From the NCBI GenBank assembly GCA_023434025.1, contig JAEYTL010000009.1:1-54368 (forward strand): a DNA stretch of 54,368 nt. The letters run 5' to 3'. The notes beneath the pieces were generated by a model. The model made no database searches. It saw only the letters and a program-made list of their open reading frames with translations, and was not told the origin of the DNA. The stretch is from Bacteroidota bacterium (GTDB lineage: Bacteria; Bacteroidota; Bacteroidia; Flavobacteriales; Flavobacteriaceae). The position numbers and the translations under genes are program-made. This document shows, piece after piece, positions 1 to 8,415 of this stretch (position 1 is the first letter of the stretch; every line of letters starts with the position of its first letter).

Positions 1-30
1 TAAACAATAAATTGATATAATTTTGTCTTT

Positions 31-95
31 ACAAAGCATTGGTGAGGTTTATTGGTTCGCAAAACAAATTTACTAAACCTCTGCTTTGTTTTTTT
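31..95 (+). terminator. Intrinsic terminator of an off-window upstream gene
   Basis: Two nested perfect stems are visible: ACAAAGCA (31-38) pairs with TGCTTTGT (82-89), and GAGGTTTA (44-51) pairs with TAAACCTC (74-81). A five-base bulge (TTGGT) lies on the left side. A T-run follows at 90-94. This fits a Rho-independent terminator for a + strand gene that ends before the window. Confidence 0.75.
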
Positions 96-146
96 ATACT
101 AGCTAAACTAGCAACTTGAATTAATTACAAACCCTTTGGAATAATT

Positions 147-177
147 TTTGCACATATAAAAAAAATAAATACCTTTG
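147..177 (+). promoter_or_regulatory. Bacteroidota-type promoter, almost leaderless
   Basis: The -33 element TTTG (147-150) and the -7 element TACCTTTG (170-177) are separated by 19 nt, matching the Bacteroidota sigma consensus (TTTG / TAnnTTTG). The first in-frame ATG is at 185, only seven bases after the -7 element, so the transcript probably has almost no 5' leader. Confidence 0.6.
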
Positions 178-184
178 TATCATT

Positions 185-307
185 ATGAAACAAATTGTCA
201 CATTAAAGCCAAACAGTAAAACAGTAGCTACTTTGCAAAAAATGGTTTCTATGAAAAAAGAACACCGTGAAGTGGTTATTGCTAAAATTATAAACGCCAA
301 AAAATAA
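185..307 (+). CDS. Small basic protein of unknown function (40 aa)
   Basis: I do not recognise this gene. It encodes about 40 residues, lysine-rich, starting MKQIVTLKPNSKTVATLQKM and ending in NAKK. No membrane segment or cysteine motif is seen. The start at 185 is supported by a well-formed promoter directly upstream. The next gene begins 8 bp after the stop, so the two are probably one transcript. A tiny basic protein placed before a larger unknown protein is an arrangement also seen in toxin-antitoxin modules, but nothing in the sequence proves that here. Existence rests on the promoter and the tight coupling. Confidence 0.5.
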   Translation: MKQIVTLKPNSKTVATLQKMVSMKKEHREVVIAKIINAKK

Positions 308-315
308 ATAAATTA

Positions 316-789
316 ATGTACTCCTACATACTAAAAGAGGGCGATGACCCTCTTTTTACTTTTACCACTAAAAATGGATTACACTATTATGTAGCTTTTA
401 GAAAAATGGAATTGGAAAGTAATTCTTTCCGTCAGTTATACTCCTTTGACTTTTGGGAAATTCATCATCAAAAATTCACAAAAGACGAATTAATTGGTCT
501 TACCATTATTGAAATTATTCAAACTTTCTACCTCTCAAATCCTGATGCTTTACTTCATTATATCTGCGACAGTTCAGATAATAAACAAAATAGCAGAAGT
601 AAATTGTTTGATAAATGGTATAACAATTCATTAAATGAAGGCTTTTCTAAATTAACCATCAACTATGAAATTCCTGAAGAGGAAATAAACTATAAACTGG
701 AATTCATATTTCAATCTAACCGCTATAATTTAGATGAACTCCGTGAAAATGTTATTCAGCAACTTGATGATTTTTCAAATTATAAGTAG
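316..789 (+). CDS. Hypothetical protein, DUF6169-like (157 aa)
   Basis: This is an acidic soluble protein of 157 residues, rich in aromatic residues (FDFWEIHH near residues 44-51), with an acidic C-terminus. No signal peptide or membrane helix is seen. It resembles the uncharacterised Bacteroidota family DUF6169 from memory; I could not test that. It follows the 40-aa gene by 8 bp and probably shares its promoter. The pair is more AT-rich than the metabolic genes that follow, which hints at accessory origin. Function unknown. The start at 316 is the first ATG after the preceding stop. Confidence 0.6.
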   Translation: MYSYILKEGDDPLFTFTTKNGLHYYVAFRKMELESNSFRQLYSFDFWEIHHQKFTKDELIGLTIIEIIQTFYLSNPDALLHYICDSSDNKQNSRSKLFDKWYNNSLNEGFSKLTINYEIPEEEINYKLEFIFQSNRYNLDELRENVIQQLDDFSNYK

Positions 790-858
790 ATGGAATTCGT
801 GTTTAAGAAAATTTATTAACCGAAAGTGCTTTTCACTATTTTTATCAAAAAAAACAAA

Positions 859-1428
859 ATGCTTGCCCTCTCCTTTACCCCCTTCCCCATCCTCGAATCC
901 AGTCGTTTGTTGTTGCGGGCAGTTACTGTGGATGATGTTAATGAAGTCATGGAACTTCGCGGCAATCCCGAAACGATGAAATTTATTCCGAGGCCATTGA
1001 TAACCACTCCGGAGATGGCGTTAGAACATATTGCCATGATTAATGAAAAAATTGAAAATAATACCGGAATCAATTGGGCAATTACATTAAAAGGTAATTC
1101 GAAATTATTGGGCATCATCGGTCATTACCGTATTCAGCCGGAAAATTACCGTTCTGAAATCGGCTACATGCTGTTGCCGGAATTTCAGGGTCAGGGCATT
1201 GTGAGTGAAGCCATTAATATGGTACTGGATTATGGTTTTAATATATTGAATTTTCACTCCGTTGAAGCCGTAATTGATCCTCAAAACCATGTATCCGCAA
1301 TCGTTTTAGAAAAAAACGGCTTTGTGAAAGAAGCCCATTTTTTGGAAAATGAGTATTGGGACGGAAAATTTTTGGATTCTGCGGTCTATTCGCTTTTAAA
1401 AAGGAATTTTGTAAAGAAAAATAATTAA
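859..1428 (+). CDS. GNAT-family N-acetyltransferase (RimJ/RimL-like)
   Basis: The protein (about 189 aa) has the layout of RimJ/RimL-type GNAT enzymes, which transfer an acetyl group from acetyl-CoA to an amine, often a protein N-terminus. The N-terminus ESSRLLLRAVTVDDV is the family opening. GYMLLPEFQGQGIVSEA is the acetyl-CoA-binding segment with the Q/R-x-x-G-x-G/A-like loop, and the C-terminal VLEKNGFVKEA is the usual end of the fold. An in-frame ATG at 826 exists, but the start at 859 matches family length and avoids a poly-lysine leader. Substrate cannot be predicted. A long perfect inverted repeat follows directly. Confidence 0.85.
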   Translation: MLALSFTPFPILESSRLLLRAVTVDDVNEVMELRGNPETMKFIPRPLITTPEMALEHIAMINEKIENNTGINWAITLKGNSKLLGIIGHYRIQPENYRSEIGYMLLPEFQGQGIVSEAINMVLDYGFNILNFHSVEAVIDPQNHVSAIVLEKNGFVKEAHFLENEYWDGKFLDSAVYSLLKRNFVKKNN

Positions 1429-1430
1429 AT

Positions 1431-1490
1431 TTAACCCTATAAGTCATGTAAGCTTCAGAATATGCTAACTTACATGACTTATAGGGTTAA
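1431..1490. repeat. Perfect 22-bp inverted repeat, probable bidirectional terminator or dispersed palindrome
   Basis: The left arm 1431-1452 and right arm 1469-1490 are exact reverse complements over 22 bp, with a 16-nt loop. The left arm starts TTAACCCTATAAGTCATGTA. It begins two bases after the acetyltransferase stop. An A-rich run follows on the + strand rather than a T-run, so it is not a textbook terminator. It may be a dispersed intergenic palindrome that also stops transcription. Confidence 0.7.
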
Positions 1491-1507
1491 AAACAAAAAA
1501 CATTTTC

Positions 1508-2635
1508 ATGTCAAAACTCCCCGATACGCCCACCAGTATTTTTACCGTCATGTCGAAAATGGCAGCCGATTACCAGGCTATTAATCTCTCGCAGGGTTTT
1601 CCGAATTTCCCGATTGACGGGCGGATGACGGAGATTATCGCCCGATTGGCTAAAACCGACATCCATCAATATGCCCCGATGACCGGTTTTCCGCCTTTAT
1701 TGGAAAAAATCGGTCAGCTTACGCAGGATCATTACCAACGAAAAATAAACCCTGCAACTGAAGTTTTGATAACTGCCGGGGCAACAGAGGCCATTTTTGC
1801 TGCTATACAGGCTTTTGTACAACCGCAGGATGAAGTTATCATTCTTGAGCCAGGTTATGATTGTTATGAAATGCCTGTTTTGTTGAGCAACGCCAAACCG
1901 GTTCGGATTGCATTAAACGAAGACTATACACCGGATTTTGATAAAATAAGCCAACATCTGACTCCCGGAACCCGAATGTTGATTTTGAATAATCCACACA
2001 ACCCGTCAGGAAAAATATGGACTGAAAATGATTTTATACAACTGGAAAAAATCATCGAAAATTATCCTGACCTGTTGATCCTTTCAGATGAAGTCTATGA
2101 GTTCATTACGTTTGAAAACAAGCATATTTCCATCAATACCAGAGAAAGATTAAAGGAAAGAAGTTTAATCGTTTCCTCTTTCGGAAAAACACTGCACCTG
2201 ACCGGATGGAAAACCGGTTACCTGATTGCACCAGATAAACTGCTGAAAGAAGTAAAAAAAGTGCATCAATACCTGGTCTTCAGCGTAAACAGCCTGGCAC
2301 AAGCCTCGATCAATGAATACCTGACCATTTTTGATATTAAGGAAGTTGCCCGGCTTTATCAACAGAAAAGAGACTTTTTTCAAAATCTTTTAAAAGATAC
2401 TGCTTTCAAATTATTACCGTGTGAAGGAACTTATTTTCAAACCGCTTCTTATCAGCACATTTCAGAAGAAAACGATATTGACTTTACGAAACGTTTGGTA
2501 ACTGAATTTGGGGTTGCTGCGATTCCCTTTTCTGTTTTTTACGGCAACCGAACCGACTTAAAACGGATCCGTTTTTGTTTTGCCAAAGAGGATGAAATGT
2601 TGATGAAAGCAGCAGAACGTTTACTAAAACTATAA
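1508..2635 (+). CDS. Methionine aminotransferase, PLP-dependent class I/II (YbdL-like)
   Basis: A PLP-dependent transaminase of 375 aa, soluble and cytosolic. It closely follows E. coli YbdL, which transaminates methionine and aromatic amino acids. Visible motifs are INLSQGFPNFP near residue 25, YAPMTG near 56, ITAGATEA for cofactor phosphate contact, NNPHNPSGK, SDEVYE, and SSFGKTLHLTGWK with the Schiff-base lysine K227. CEGTYF and IRFCFAKEDE match the conserved C-terminal lobe. Length matches the family. It is monocistronic, with a long palindrome upstream and about 170 bp downstream before the next gene. A role in methionine salvage is likely but inferred. Confidence 0.9.
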   Translation: MSKLPDTPTSIFTVMSKMAADYQAINLSQGFPNFPIDGRMTEIIARLAKTDIHQYAPMTGFPPLLEKIGQLTQDHYQRKINPATEVLITAGATEAIFAAIQAFVQPQDEVIILEPGYDCYEMPVLLSNAKPVRIALNEDYTPDFDKISQHLTPGTRMLILNNPHNPSGKIWTENDFIQLEKIIENYPDLLILSDEVYEFITFENKHISINTRERLKERSLIVSSFGKTLHLTGWKTGYLIAPDKLLKEVKKVHQYLVFSVNSLAQASINEYLTIFDIKEVARLYQQKRDFFQNLLKDTAFKLLPCEGTYFQTASYQHISEENDIDFTKRLVTEFGVAAIPFSVFYGNRTDLKRIRFCFAKEDEMLMKAAERLLKL

Positions 2636-2805
2636 CGTTTACCGCAGACTATACGAAAGTATAATTGTTTGTATAGAATTCATTATAATCCGTAACCCGG
2701 CAAAGCGAACAGCCGGAATGATTTCACGGCTAAAAAATTGTTACATAAACCATAAATTACTTTCAAAACAGCGTCTATTTTATATCTTTACAAAAAACAT
2801 ATTTT

Positions 2806-3687
2806 ATGAATTTTTCAGCAAAAATGCTTCGTGACAACGCCTTAGAAGGCAAAGTAATTGTGGTTACCGGAGGCGGTAGCGGGCTCGGAAAAGCAATGAC
2901 CAAATACTTTCTGGAATTAGGAGCCAAAGTAGCCATTACTTCCAGGGATTTAGATAAATTAAAAACCACAGCCTCTGAACTGGAAAAAGAAACCGGCGGA
3001 AGCTGTTTACCGCTGCAGTGCGACGTTCGTTATTATGAGCAAGTGGAAACGATGCTCGAAGAAGTTTTAAAAGCCTTCGGAAAGGCAGATGTGCTGCTGA
3101 ACAATGCCGCCGGAAATTTTATTTCACCAACCGAACGATTATCAGCCAATGCGTTTGACACCATTATCGATATTGTTCTTAAAGGAACCAAAAACTGCAC
3201 TTTAGCTTTCGGGAAACACTGGATTGACACCAAGCAGGAAAGTGCAACAATACTGAATATTGTAACCACCTATGCCTGGACAGGTTCAGCCTATGTTGTG
3301 CCGAGTGCCACCGCCAAAGCAGGGGTGTTAACCATGACACGAAGTTTAGCTGTTGAATGGGCAAAATATGGTATCCGGAGCAATGCCATTGCTCCGGGTC
3401 CCTTTCCGACCAAAGGAGCCTGGGATAGATTATTACCCGGTGATTTAGCCGAAAAATTTGATATGGCTAAAAAAGTACCGCTCAAACGTGTGGGCGACCA
3501 TCAGGAGTTAGCCAATTTAGCAGCTTTTTTAGTTTCCGATTTTTCAGCCTACATCAATGGCGATGTAATCACCATTGATGGCGGCGAATGGTTAAAAGGT
3601 GCCGGACAATTTAATCTATTGGAGGAAATTCCGGAACAAATGTGGGATATGCTGGAAGCCATGATTAAAGCAAAGAAAAGCAAGTAA
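2806..3687 (+). CDS. SDR-family oxidoreductase, 2,4-dienoyl-CoA reductase-like
   Basis: A short-chain dehydrogenase of 293 aa. The Rossmann motif TGGGSGLGKA (about residues 21-30) binds NAD(P)H and NNAAGN is the conserved SDR segment. The classical YxxxK is replaced by SATAK: the catalytic Tyr position is Ser and the Lys is kept. That replacement, together with AAGNFISP and RSLAVEWAKYGIRSNAIAPG, is typical of peroxisomal/bacterial 2,4-dienoyl-CoA reductases, which reduce polyunsaturated enoyl-CoA in beta-oxidation. The C-terminal extension is also usual for that group. No neighbouring fatty-acid genes are seen. An ordinary FabG is less likely because it needs the Tyr. Confidence 0.85.
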   Translation: MNFSAKMLRDNALEGKVIVVTGGGSGLGKAMTKYFLELGAKVAITSRDLDKLKTTASELEKETGGSCLPLQCDVRYYEQVETMLEEVLKAFGKADVLLNNAAGNFISPTERLSANAFDTIIDIVLKGTKNCTLAFGKHWIDTKQESATILNIVTTYAWTGSAYVVPSATAKAGVLTMTRSLAVEWAKYGIRSNAIAPGPFPTKGAWDRLLPGDLAEKFDMAKKVPLKRVGDHQELANLAAFLVSDFSAYINGDVITIDGGEWLKGAGQFNLLEEIPEQMWDMLEAMIKAKKSK

Positions 3688-3749
3688 TTTTTTTGTTTAA
3701 AGCTAAATAATTGTGCATAAAACAATTAACATTTGTTAACAACTTGAAG

Positions 3750-3779
3750 TTGAAAAACCCGTAAATAATCGTAATTTTA
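3750..3779 (+). promoter_or_regulatory. Promoter of the parA operon
   Basis: A -33 TTG (3750-3752) is followed after 19 nt by TAATTTTA (3772-3779), one base from the TAnnTTTG consensus. The parA start is 22 bases further on. The preceding AT-rich stretch also contains GTTAAC repeats. Confidence 0.5.
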
Positions 3780-3801
3780 CGGCTCAAATTTTATAGAATC
3801 A

Positions 3802-4566
3802 ATGGGCAAAATTATTGCAATTGCTAATCAAAAAGGAGGCGTTGGCAAAACCACTACCACAGTGAATTTAGCAGCTTCTTTAGGTGTTTTAGAAAAAAAA
3901 GTATTATTGATTGATGCTGATCCCCAGGCGAATGCCAGCTCAGGATTAGGAATAGATGTAGATACGGTTTCCATCGGCTCCTATCAGGTTCTGGAACACA
4001 GCAACACTCCAGCCGAGGCAGTGATGCAATGCTCTGCACCCAACGTTGATGTAATTCCGGCACATATTGATCTGGTTGCTATTGAAATTGAACTGGTTGA
4101 CAAAGAAAATCGTGAGTATATGCTGAAAGAAGCTCTGGCATCAATTAAAGATCAATACGACTATATTTTGATTGACTGTGCCCCTTCATTGGGATTACTG
4201 ACCTTAAATGCCTTGACTGCCGCCGACAGTGTTGTGATTCCGATTCAGTGTGAATATTTTGCCTTAGAAGGATTGGGAAAACTGCTCAACACCATCAAAA
4301 GTGTCCAAAAACTGCATAACCCTGATTTGGATATCGAAGGGTTATTGTTAACCATGTATGATTCCCGTTTACGTTTATCCAACCAGGTCGTGGAAGAGGT
4401 ACAGAAACATTTTAACGATATGGTTTTTAAAACCATTATCCAGCGAAATGTTAAACTAAGTGAAGCTCCGAGTTTCGGCGAAAGTATCATCAATTTTGAT
4501 GCGACCAGCAAAGGAGCCAACAATTATTTAAATTTGGCAGAAGAAATTATAAAGAAAAACAGCTAG
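3802..4566 (+). CDS. parA: Chromosome-partitioning ATPase ParA/Soj
   Basis: A 254-aa deviant Walker-type ATPase. KGGVGKTTTT (about residues 11-20) is the Walker A motif with the signature lysine, DADPQANA is Walker A', and YILIDCAPSLG is Walker B. The length is that of chromosomal Soj without the HTH extension of plasmid ParA. It dimerises on DNA with ATP and is released by ParB, segregating origins. The downstream gene is parB, 6 bp away. The ParAB pair is usually near the replication origin in bacteria; no parS site was found by eye. Confidence 0.96.
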   Translation: MGKIIAIANQKGGVGKTTTTVNLAASLGVLEKKVLLIDADPQANASSGLGIDVDTVSIGSYQVLEHSNTPAEAVMQCSAPNVDVIPAHIDLVAIEIELVDKENREYMLKEALASIKDQYDYILIDCAPSLGLLTLNALTAADSVVIPIQCEYFALEGLGKLLNTIKSVQKLHNPDLDIEGLLLTMYDSRLRLSNQVVEEVQKHFNDMVFKTIIQRNVKLSEAPSFGESIINFDATSKGANNYLNLAEEIIKKNS

Positions 4567-4572
4567 GATTTT

Positions 4573-5475
4573 ATGACACAAGCCACTAAAAAACAAGCGT
4601 TAGGAAGAGGATTATCGGCTTTATTGAAAGATCCGGAAAACGACATCAAATCGGTTAATGATAAAAATGCAGATAAGGTAGTAGGCAACATTATTGAACT
4701 TGAGATTGAAGCGATTGAAATAAACCCGTTTCAACCCAGAAGTAATTTTAATGAAGAAACACTGCAGGAGTTAGCCACCTCTATCAAGGAGCTGGGGGTA
4801 ATTCAACCTATTACCGTTAGAAAATTAGACTTTAACAAATACCAGCTGATTTCCGGCGAACGAAGGTTAAGAGCTTCCAAAATTGCCGGATTAACTGTTA
4901 TTCCTGCCTACATTCGTATTGCCAACGATAACGAGTCGTTAGTTATGGCCTTGGTAGAAAATATTCAGCGGCATGATTTAGACCCGATAGAAATAGCCCT
5001 GTCTTACCAACGTCTGATTGACGAAATTCAGTTAACACAGGAGCAGATGAGTGAAAAAGTAGGCAAAAAACGTTCTACGATTGCCAATTACCTTCGTCTG
5101 TTAAAATTAGACCCGATCATTCAAACCGGTATCCGGGACGGGTTTATTACAATGGGGCATGGCCGGGCATTGATTAATGTGGAAGACGAAGAAACTCAAT
5201 CCGATATTTATCACAAGATTATCAGCCAGAATCTTTCCGTTCGCGATACAGAAACCCTGGTAAAAAATTACCAGGAAGGATTGAAACCAAAATCGGGCAA
5301 AACCATAAAATCAGCTTCGGCATTTGTTGTTTCTGAAACAGATAAAAAAGAAATCGGAACTGTTTTAGGCTCAAAAATTGATGTCAAAATAGATGCGAAC
5401 GGAAAAGGAAAAATAACCATCCCGTTTAAATCTGAAGCAGACTTTCAACGAATTATTGCTTTAATCAAAGGATAG
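4573..5475 (+). CDS. parB: Chromosome-partitioning protein ParB/Spo0J
   Basis: A 300-aa ParB. ALGRGLSALL at residues 9-18 is the ParA-stimulating N-terminus. NPFQPR and SGERRLRASKIAG are the CTP-binding/ParB box motifs, and MSEKVGKKRSTIANYLRLLKL is the parS-binding helix-turn-helix. A C-terminal dimerisation segment closes the protein. It loads at parS as a sliding clamp. Its TAG stop shares one base with the GTG start of the next gene, so translation is coupled. Confidence 0.96.
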   Translation: MTQATKKQALGRGLSALLKDPENDIKSVNDKNADKVVGNIIELEIEAIEINPFQPRSNFNEETLQELATSIKELGVIQPITVRKLDFNKYQLISGERRLRASKIAGLTVIPAYIRIANDNESLVMALVENIQRHDLDPIEIALSYQRLIDEIQLTQEQMSEKVGKKRSTIANYLRLLKLDPIIQTGIRDGFITMGHGRALINVEDEETQSDIYHKIISQNLSVRDTETLVKNYQEGLKPKSGKTIKSASAFVVSETDKKEIGTVLGSKIDVKIDANGKGKITIPFKSEADFQRIIALIKG

Positions 5476-6038
5476 TGGTTACTCCCAGAATCATACTCAT
5501 TTTACTGTTCCTTCTGGGAATGAACATAGCCATGGCTCAGGTTAAATTTGAAGAAGCCGTAATAGCTAAAGACTCTTTAACCTACAAACCCATTGATCCG
5601 CTAACTCCTGCTAAAGCCGCCTTTTATTCGGCAGTTATCCCTGGATTAGGACAGGTTTACAACAAAAAATACTGGAAAGTACCCATTGTTTATGGCGGTT
5701 TGGCCGTGGGTTATTATTTTTATAATGACAATAATAAAAAATACAGGGAATTCCGAAACATCTATAAAAGACGTTTAGAAGGTTATACCGATGACAGATA
5801 CTTTGGTGTTTATTCTGATGCCGTACTGATTAATGCCCAGAGAACTTTTGAACGGAACCGCGATATTTCTACAGCAGTTATGATTGGTTTTTATGTCTTA
5901 AACATCATTGACGCAAATGTAGATGCCCACCTGATACAGTTTAACGTCAACGACAATTTGTCGCTGGCACCGGACGTAAGCAGAAATGAAATAGACTATA
6001 AATACAACATTGGCATAACTTTGAATTACAGATTTTAA
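5475..6038 (+). CDS. DUF5683-domain membrane/envelope protein
   Basis: A 187-aa protein with an N-terminal signal or anchor segment ending ...GMNIAMAQ. Its core PAKAAFYSAVIPGLGQVYNK (about residues 44-63) and KYWKVPIVYGG are hallmarks of DUF5683, a Bacteroidota family of unknown function. Hydrophobic stretches near 70-85 and 135-150 suggest membrane contact. I chose the GTG start at 5475 because the first ATG (5520) would destroy the signal sequence; this start overlaps the parB stop by one base. The stop overlaps the dapB start (TAATG). Presence in the parAB-dapB operon is typical for Flavobacteria; function unknown. Confidence 0.85.
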   Translation: MVTPRIILILLFLLGMNIAMAQVKFEEAVIAKDSLTYKPIDPLTPAKAAFYSAVIPGLGQVYNKKYWKVPIVYGGLAVGYYFYNDNNKKYREFRNIYKRRLEGYTDDRYFGVYSDAVLINAQRTFERNRDISTAVMIGFYVLNIIDANVDAHLIQFNVNDNLSLAPDVSRNEIDYKYNIGITLNYRF

Positions 6039-6739
6039 TGAAAATTGCACTTTTAGGATACGGAAAGATGGGAAAGGTAATTGAACGGATTGCTCTGGAA
6101 CGCGGTCATGAGATCGTGTTGCGAAAAGCAAGTTCAGATTCTTTTGAAGGATTAAAAAATGCCGATGTTGCCATTGATTTCAGTGTCCCTGATTCGGCCG
6201 TAAACAATATTGCAACCTGTCTCAAAAGCGGAATTCCTGTTGTTTCCGGCACAACCGGGTGGTTGCAGGACTATCACAAAATGGTCAACCTTTGCCAGGA
6301 AAAAAATGCGGCCTTTATCTATGGTTCCAACTTCAGTCTGGGCGTTAATTTATTTTTTGAGTTAAATGATTATTTGGCTAAAATGATGGCAAAATTCAGC
6401 CAGTACCATGTTTCAATGGAAGAAATTCATCACACTCAAAAATTAGATAAACCCAGCGGAACAGCAATTTCTTTAGCTAATGCTATCCTAAATCATACAG
6501 ACAAAAATAACTGGAGTATCGAAAAACCTAAAATTGATGATTTATTTATCGATGTAAAGAGAATTGACGCCGTTCCGGGCACACATACTGTTTTTTACCA
6601 ATCTGAAGTAGATACGATTGAAATCAAACACACGGCTCATAATCGCGACGGCTTTGCTTTCGGTGCCGTGATTGCTGCTGAATGGATTGTTGGGAAAACC
6701 GGTGTTTTTACGATGAAAGACGTTTTGAACCTAACATAA
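6038..6739 (+). CDS. dapB: 4-hydroxy-tetrahydrodipicolinate reductase
   Basis: A 233-aa DapB, which reduces hydroxytetrahydrodipicolinate with NAD(P)H in lysine and diaminopimelate synthesis. GYGKMGK (about residues 7-13) is the dinucleotide loop. VSGTTGW and SNFSLGVN are conserved, and EEIHHTQKLDKPSGTA holds the HH pair and the catalytic Lys. The C-terminal HTAHNRDGFAFGA is also diagnostic. At 233 aa it is slightly shorter than the E. coli enzyme, as usual in Bacteroidota. The start overlaps the preceding stop by one base. Confidence 0.96.
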   Translation: MKIALLGYGKMGKVIERIALERGHEIVLRKASSDSFEGLKNADVAIDFSVPDSAVNNIATCLKSGIPVVSGTTGWLQDYHKMVNLCQEKNAAFIYGSNFSLGVNLFFELNDYLAKMMAKFSQYHVSMEEIHHTQKLDKPSGTAISLANAILNHTDKNNWSIEKPKIDDLFIDVKRIDAVPGTHTVFYQSEVDTIEIKHTAHNRDGFAFGAVIAAEWIVGKTGVFTMKDVLNLT

Positions 6740-6785
6740 ATCTTACGGTAATACGATAAAAAAACGTTAAATCGGTAACGTTTTG

Positions 6786-6793
6786 TAAATTTG
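6786..6793 (+). promoter_or_regulatory. Candidate -7 element for lepB
   Basis: TAAATTTG is a perfect TAnnTTTG, 65 bases before the lepB start. No good -33 TTTG is found at the usual distance, so the call is moderate. The long leader before 6859 is A/T-rich. Confidence 0.4.
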
Positions 6794-6858
6794 AAAAACT
6801 AATTAAGAATCCGGCTTTTCCTCTATAACAGGTAAAGTGAAATAAAAAAATAATAAAA

Positions 6859-8412
6859 ATGACATTATATCAGTGGTTTATTTTCTTTCTGGTCGTACAG
6901 ATTATACATTATCTGGGAACATGGAAACTATATCAGAAAGCAGGCAGAAAATCGTGGGAAGCCGCCGTTCCGATATACAATGCAGTTATTTTGATGAAAA
7001 TCATCAACCGGCCCTGGTGGTGGACATTTTTACTGTTTATTCCGATTGTCAACCTGATCATGTTCCCCGTTATCTGGGTAGAAACATTGCGGAGTTTTGG
7101 TAAAAACTCGCAGTTAGACACCGTTTTAGGAGTTGTTACCTTAGGTTTATACATCTATTATATCAATTATGCACAGGATGTTCAACATATTAAAGAACGT
7201 TCACTACACCCTAAAAATGCTACAGCAGATTTCATCAGTTCAATTCTTTTTGCAATTGTAGTGGCTACAACTGTTCACACGTATGTTATGCAACCGTTTG
7301 TTATTCCAACATCTTCCTTAGAAAAATCATTGTTGGTTGGTGACTTTTTATTTGTGAGTAAATTTCATTATGGTGCCAGAACCCCAACCACTGCAGTCGG
7401 ACTGCCGATGGTGCATGATACCATACCTCTACTGAAGACAAAATCCTATCTGAGCTGGCCACAATTGCCCTCTTTCCGTTTTCCCGGCATAGAGCATATT
7501 GAACGAAACGATATTGTTGTATTCAACTGGCCTATTGATACGGTATATAAATTCAGAGACCGGTCCGGCAAAAGAGTAGATAAGCCGCTGGATAAGAAAT
7601 CAAATTATGTAAAACGTTGTCTTGGAATTCCCGGAGACAGCCTTCAAATTAAAAACGGAGACGTATATGTAAACGGAAAAATACTTCCGATGCATGACCG
7701 TCAGAAGGTACAATATTCATATGATGTTGAAACGGATGGCTCTCAATTTAATCCGGATTATATTTATAATGAACTACAGATTACTGACGGAATCAGAGTT
7801 AATGCACAAAATTCATATACTTTTTTTGCCCTGACAGATGAAAATGCTGCCCGGTTGAGAAATAATCCGATTGTAAAATCGGTTACCAAACGAATTGACA
7901 ACGAAGGGACAACCAGTGTTTTTCCCCATACCAAAAACTGGAATACCGACAATTACGGGCCTGTTTATATCCCGCAAGCCGGAAAAACAGTTGTCCTGAA
8001 TAAAGAAACACTACCCTTTTATAAAATGATCATTACCGATTATGAAAAGAATGATTTACAGGTAAACGGTGATGAAATCAGAATAAACGGAAAAATTGCC
8101 AAAGACTACACATTCAAAATGGATTATTACTGGATGATGGGAGATAACCGTCATAACTCCGAAGACAGCCGGTATTGGGGCTATGTGCCTGCCGATCACA
8201 TTGTGGGCAAACCGGTGTTCATCTGGATGAGTTTAGATCAGAATATTCCCTGGAGCAAAGCAATTGACAAAATCCGCTGGAACAGGCTCTTTACTACTGT
8301 AGGCGGAAGTGGTGAACCTGTATCATATTTCATTTATTTCGTTATTCTTTTAGCCGGTTGGTTTGGTTATGACTTCTACCGTAAAAGAAAGAAAAAAAAT
8401 GCAGCATCATAA
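6859..8412 (+). CDS. lepB: Signal peptidase I, long Bacteroidota form
   Basis: A 517-aa S26A peptidase that removes Sec signal peptides on the outer face of the inner membrane. An N-terminal domain of several membrane helices (residues 1-110, DUF5684-like) precedes the protease. Catalytic Ser is S153 in PTSSLEKSLLVGD, and the general-base Lys is K252 in YVKRCLGIPGD. MMGDNRHNSEDSRYWGYVP is box E. A large insertion lies between the Lys region and box E, which makes the protein much longer than E. coli LepB; this is common in Bacteroidota. A C-terminal helix and basic tail follow. The WbqC-like gene starts 3 bp after the stop. Confidence 0.95.
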   Translation: MTLYQWFIFFLVVQIIHYLGTWKLYQKAGRKSWEAAVPIYNAVILMKIINRPWWWTFLLFIPIVNLIMFPVIWVETLRSFGKNSQLDTVLGVVTLGLYIYYINYAQDVQHIKERSLHPKNATADFISSILFAIVVATTVHTYVMQPFVIPTSSLEKSLLVGDFLFVSKFHYGARTPTTAVGLPMVHDTIPLLKTKSYLSWPQLPSFRFPGIEHIERNDIVVFNWPIDTVYKFRDRSGKRVDKPLDKKSNYVKRCLGIPGDSLQIKNGDVYVNGKILPMHDRQKVQYSYDVETDGSQFNPDYIYNELQITDGIRVNAQNSYTFFALTDENAARLRNNPIVKSVTKRIDNEGTTSVFPHTKNWNTDNYGPVYIPQAGKTVVLNKETLPFYKMIITDYEKNDLQVNGDEIRINGKIAKDYTFKMDYYWMMGDNRHNSEDSRYWGYVPADHIVGKPVFIWMSLDQNIPWSKAIDKIRWNRLFTTVGGSGEPVSYFIYFVILLAGWFGYDFYRKRKKKNAAS

Positions 8413-8415
8413 GTA

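Noticed and set aside
3802..5475. parS site near parAB
   Set aside because: No 16-bp palindrome like the canonical parS was found by eye; it may lie outside the window or differ in sequence.
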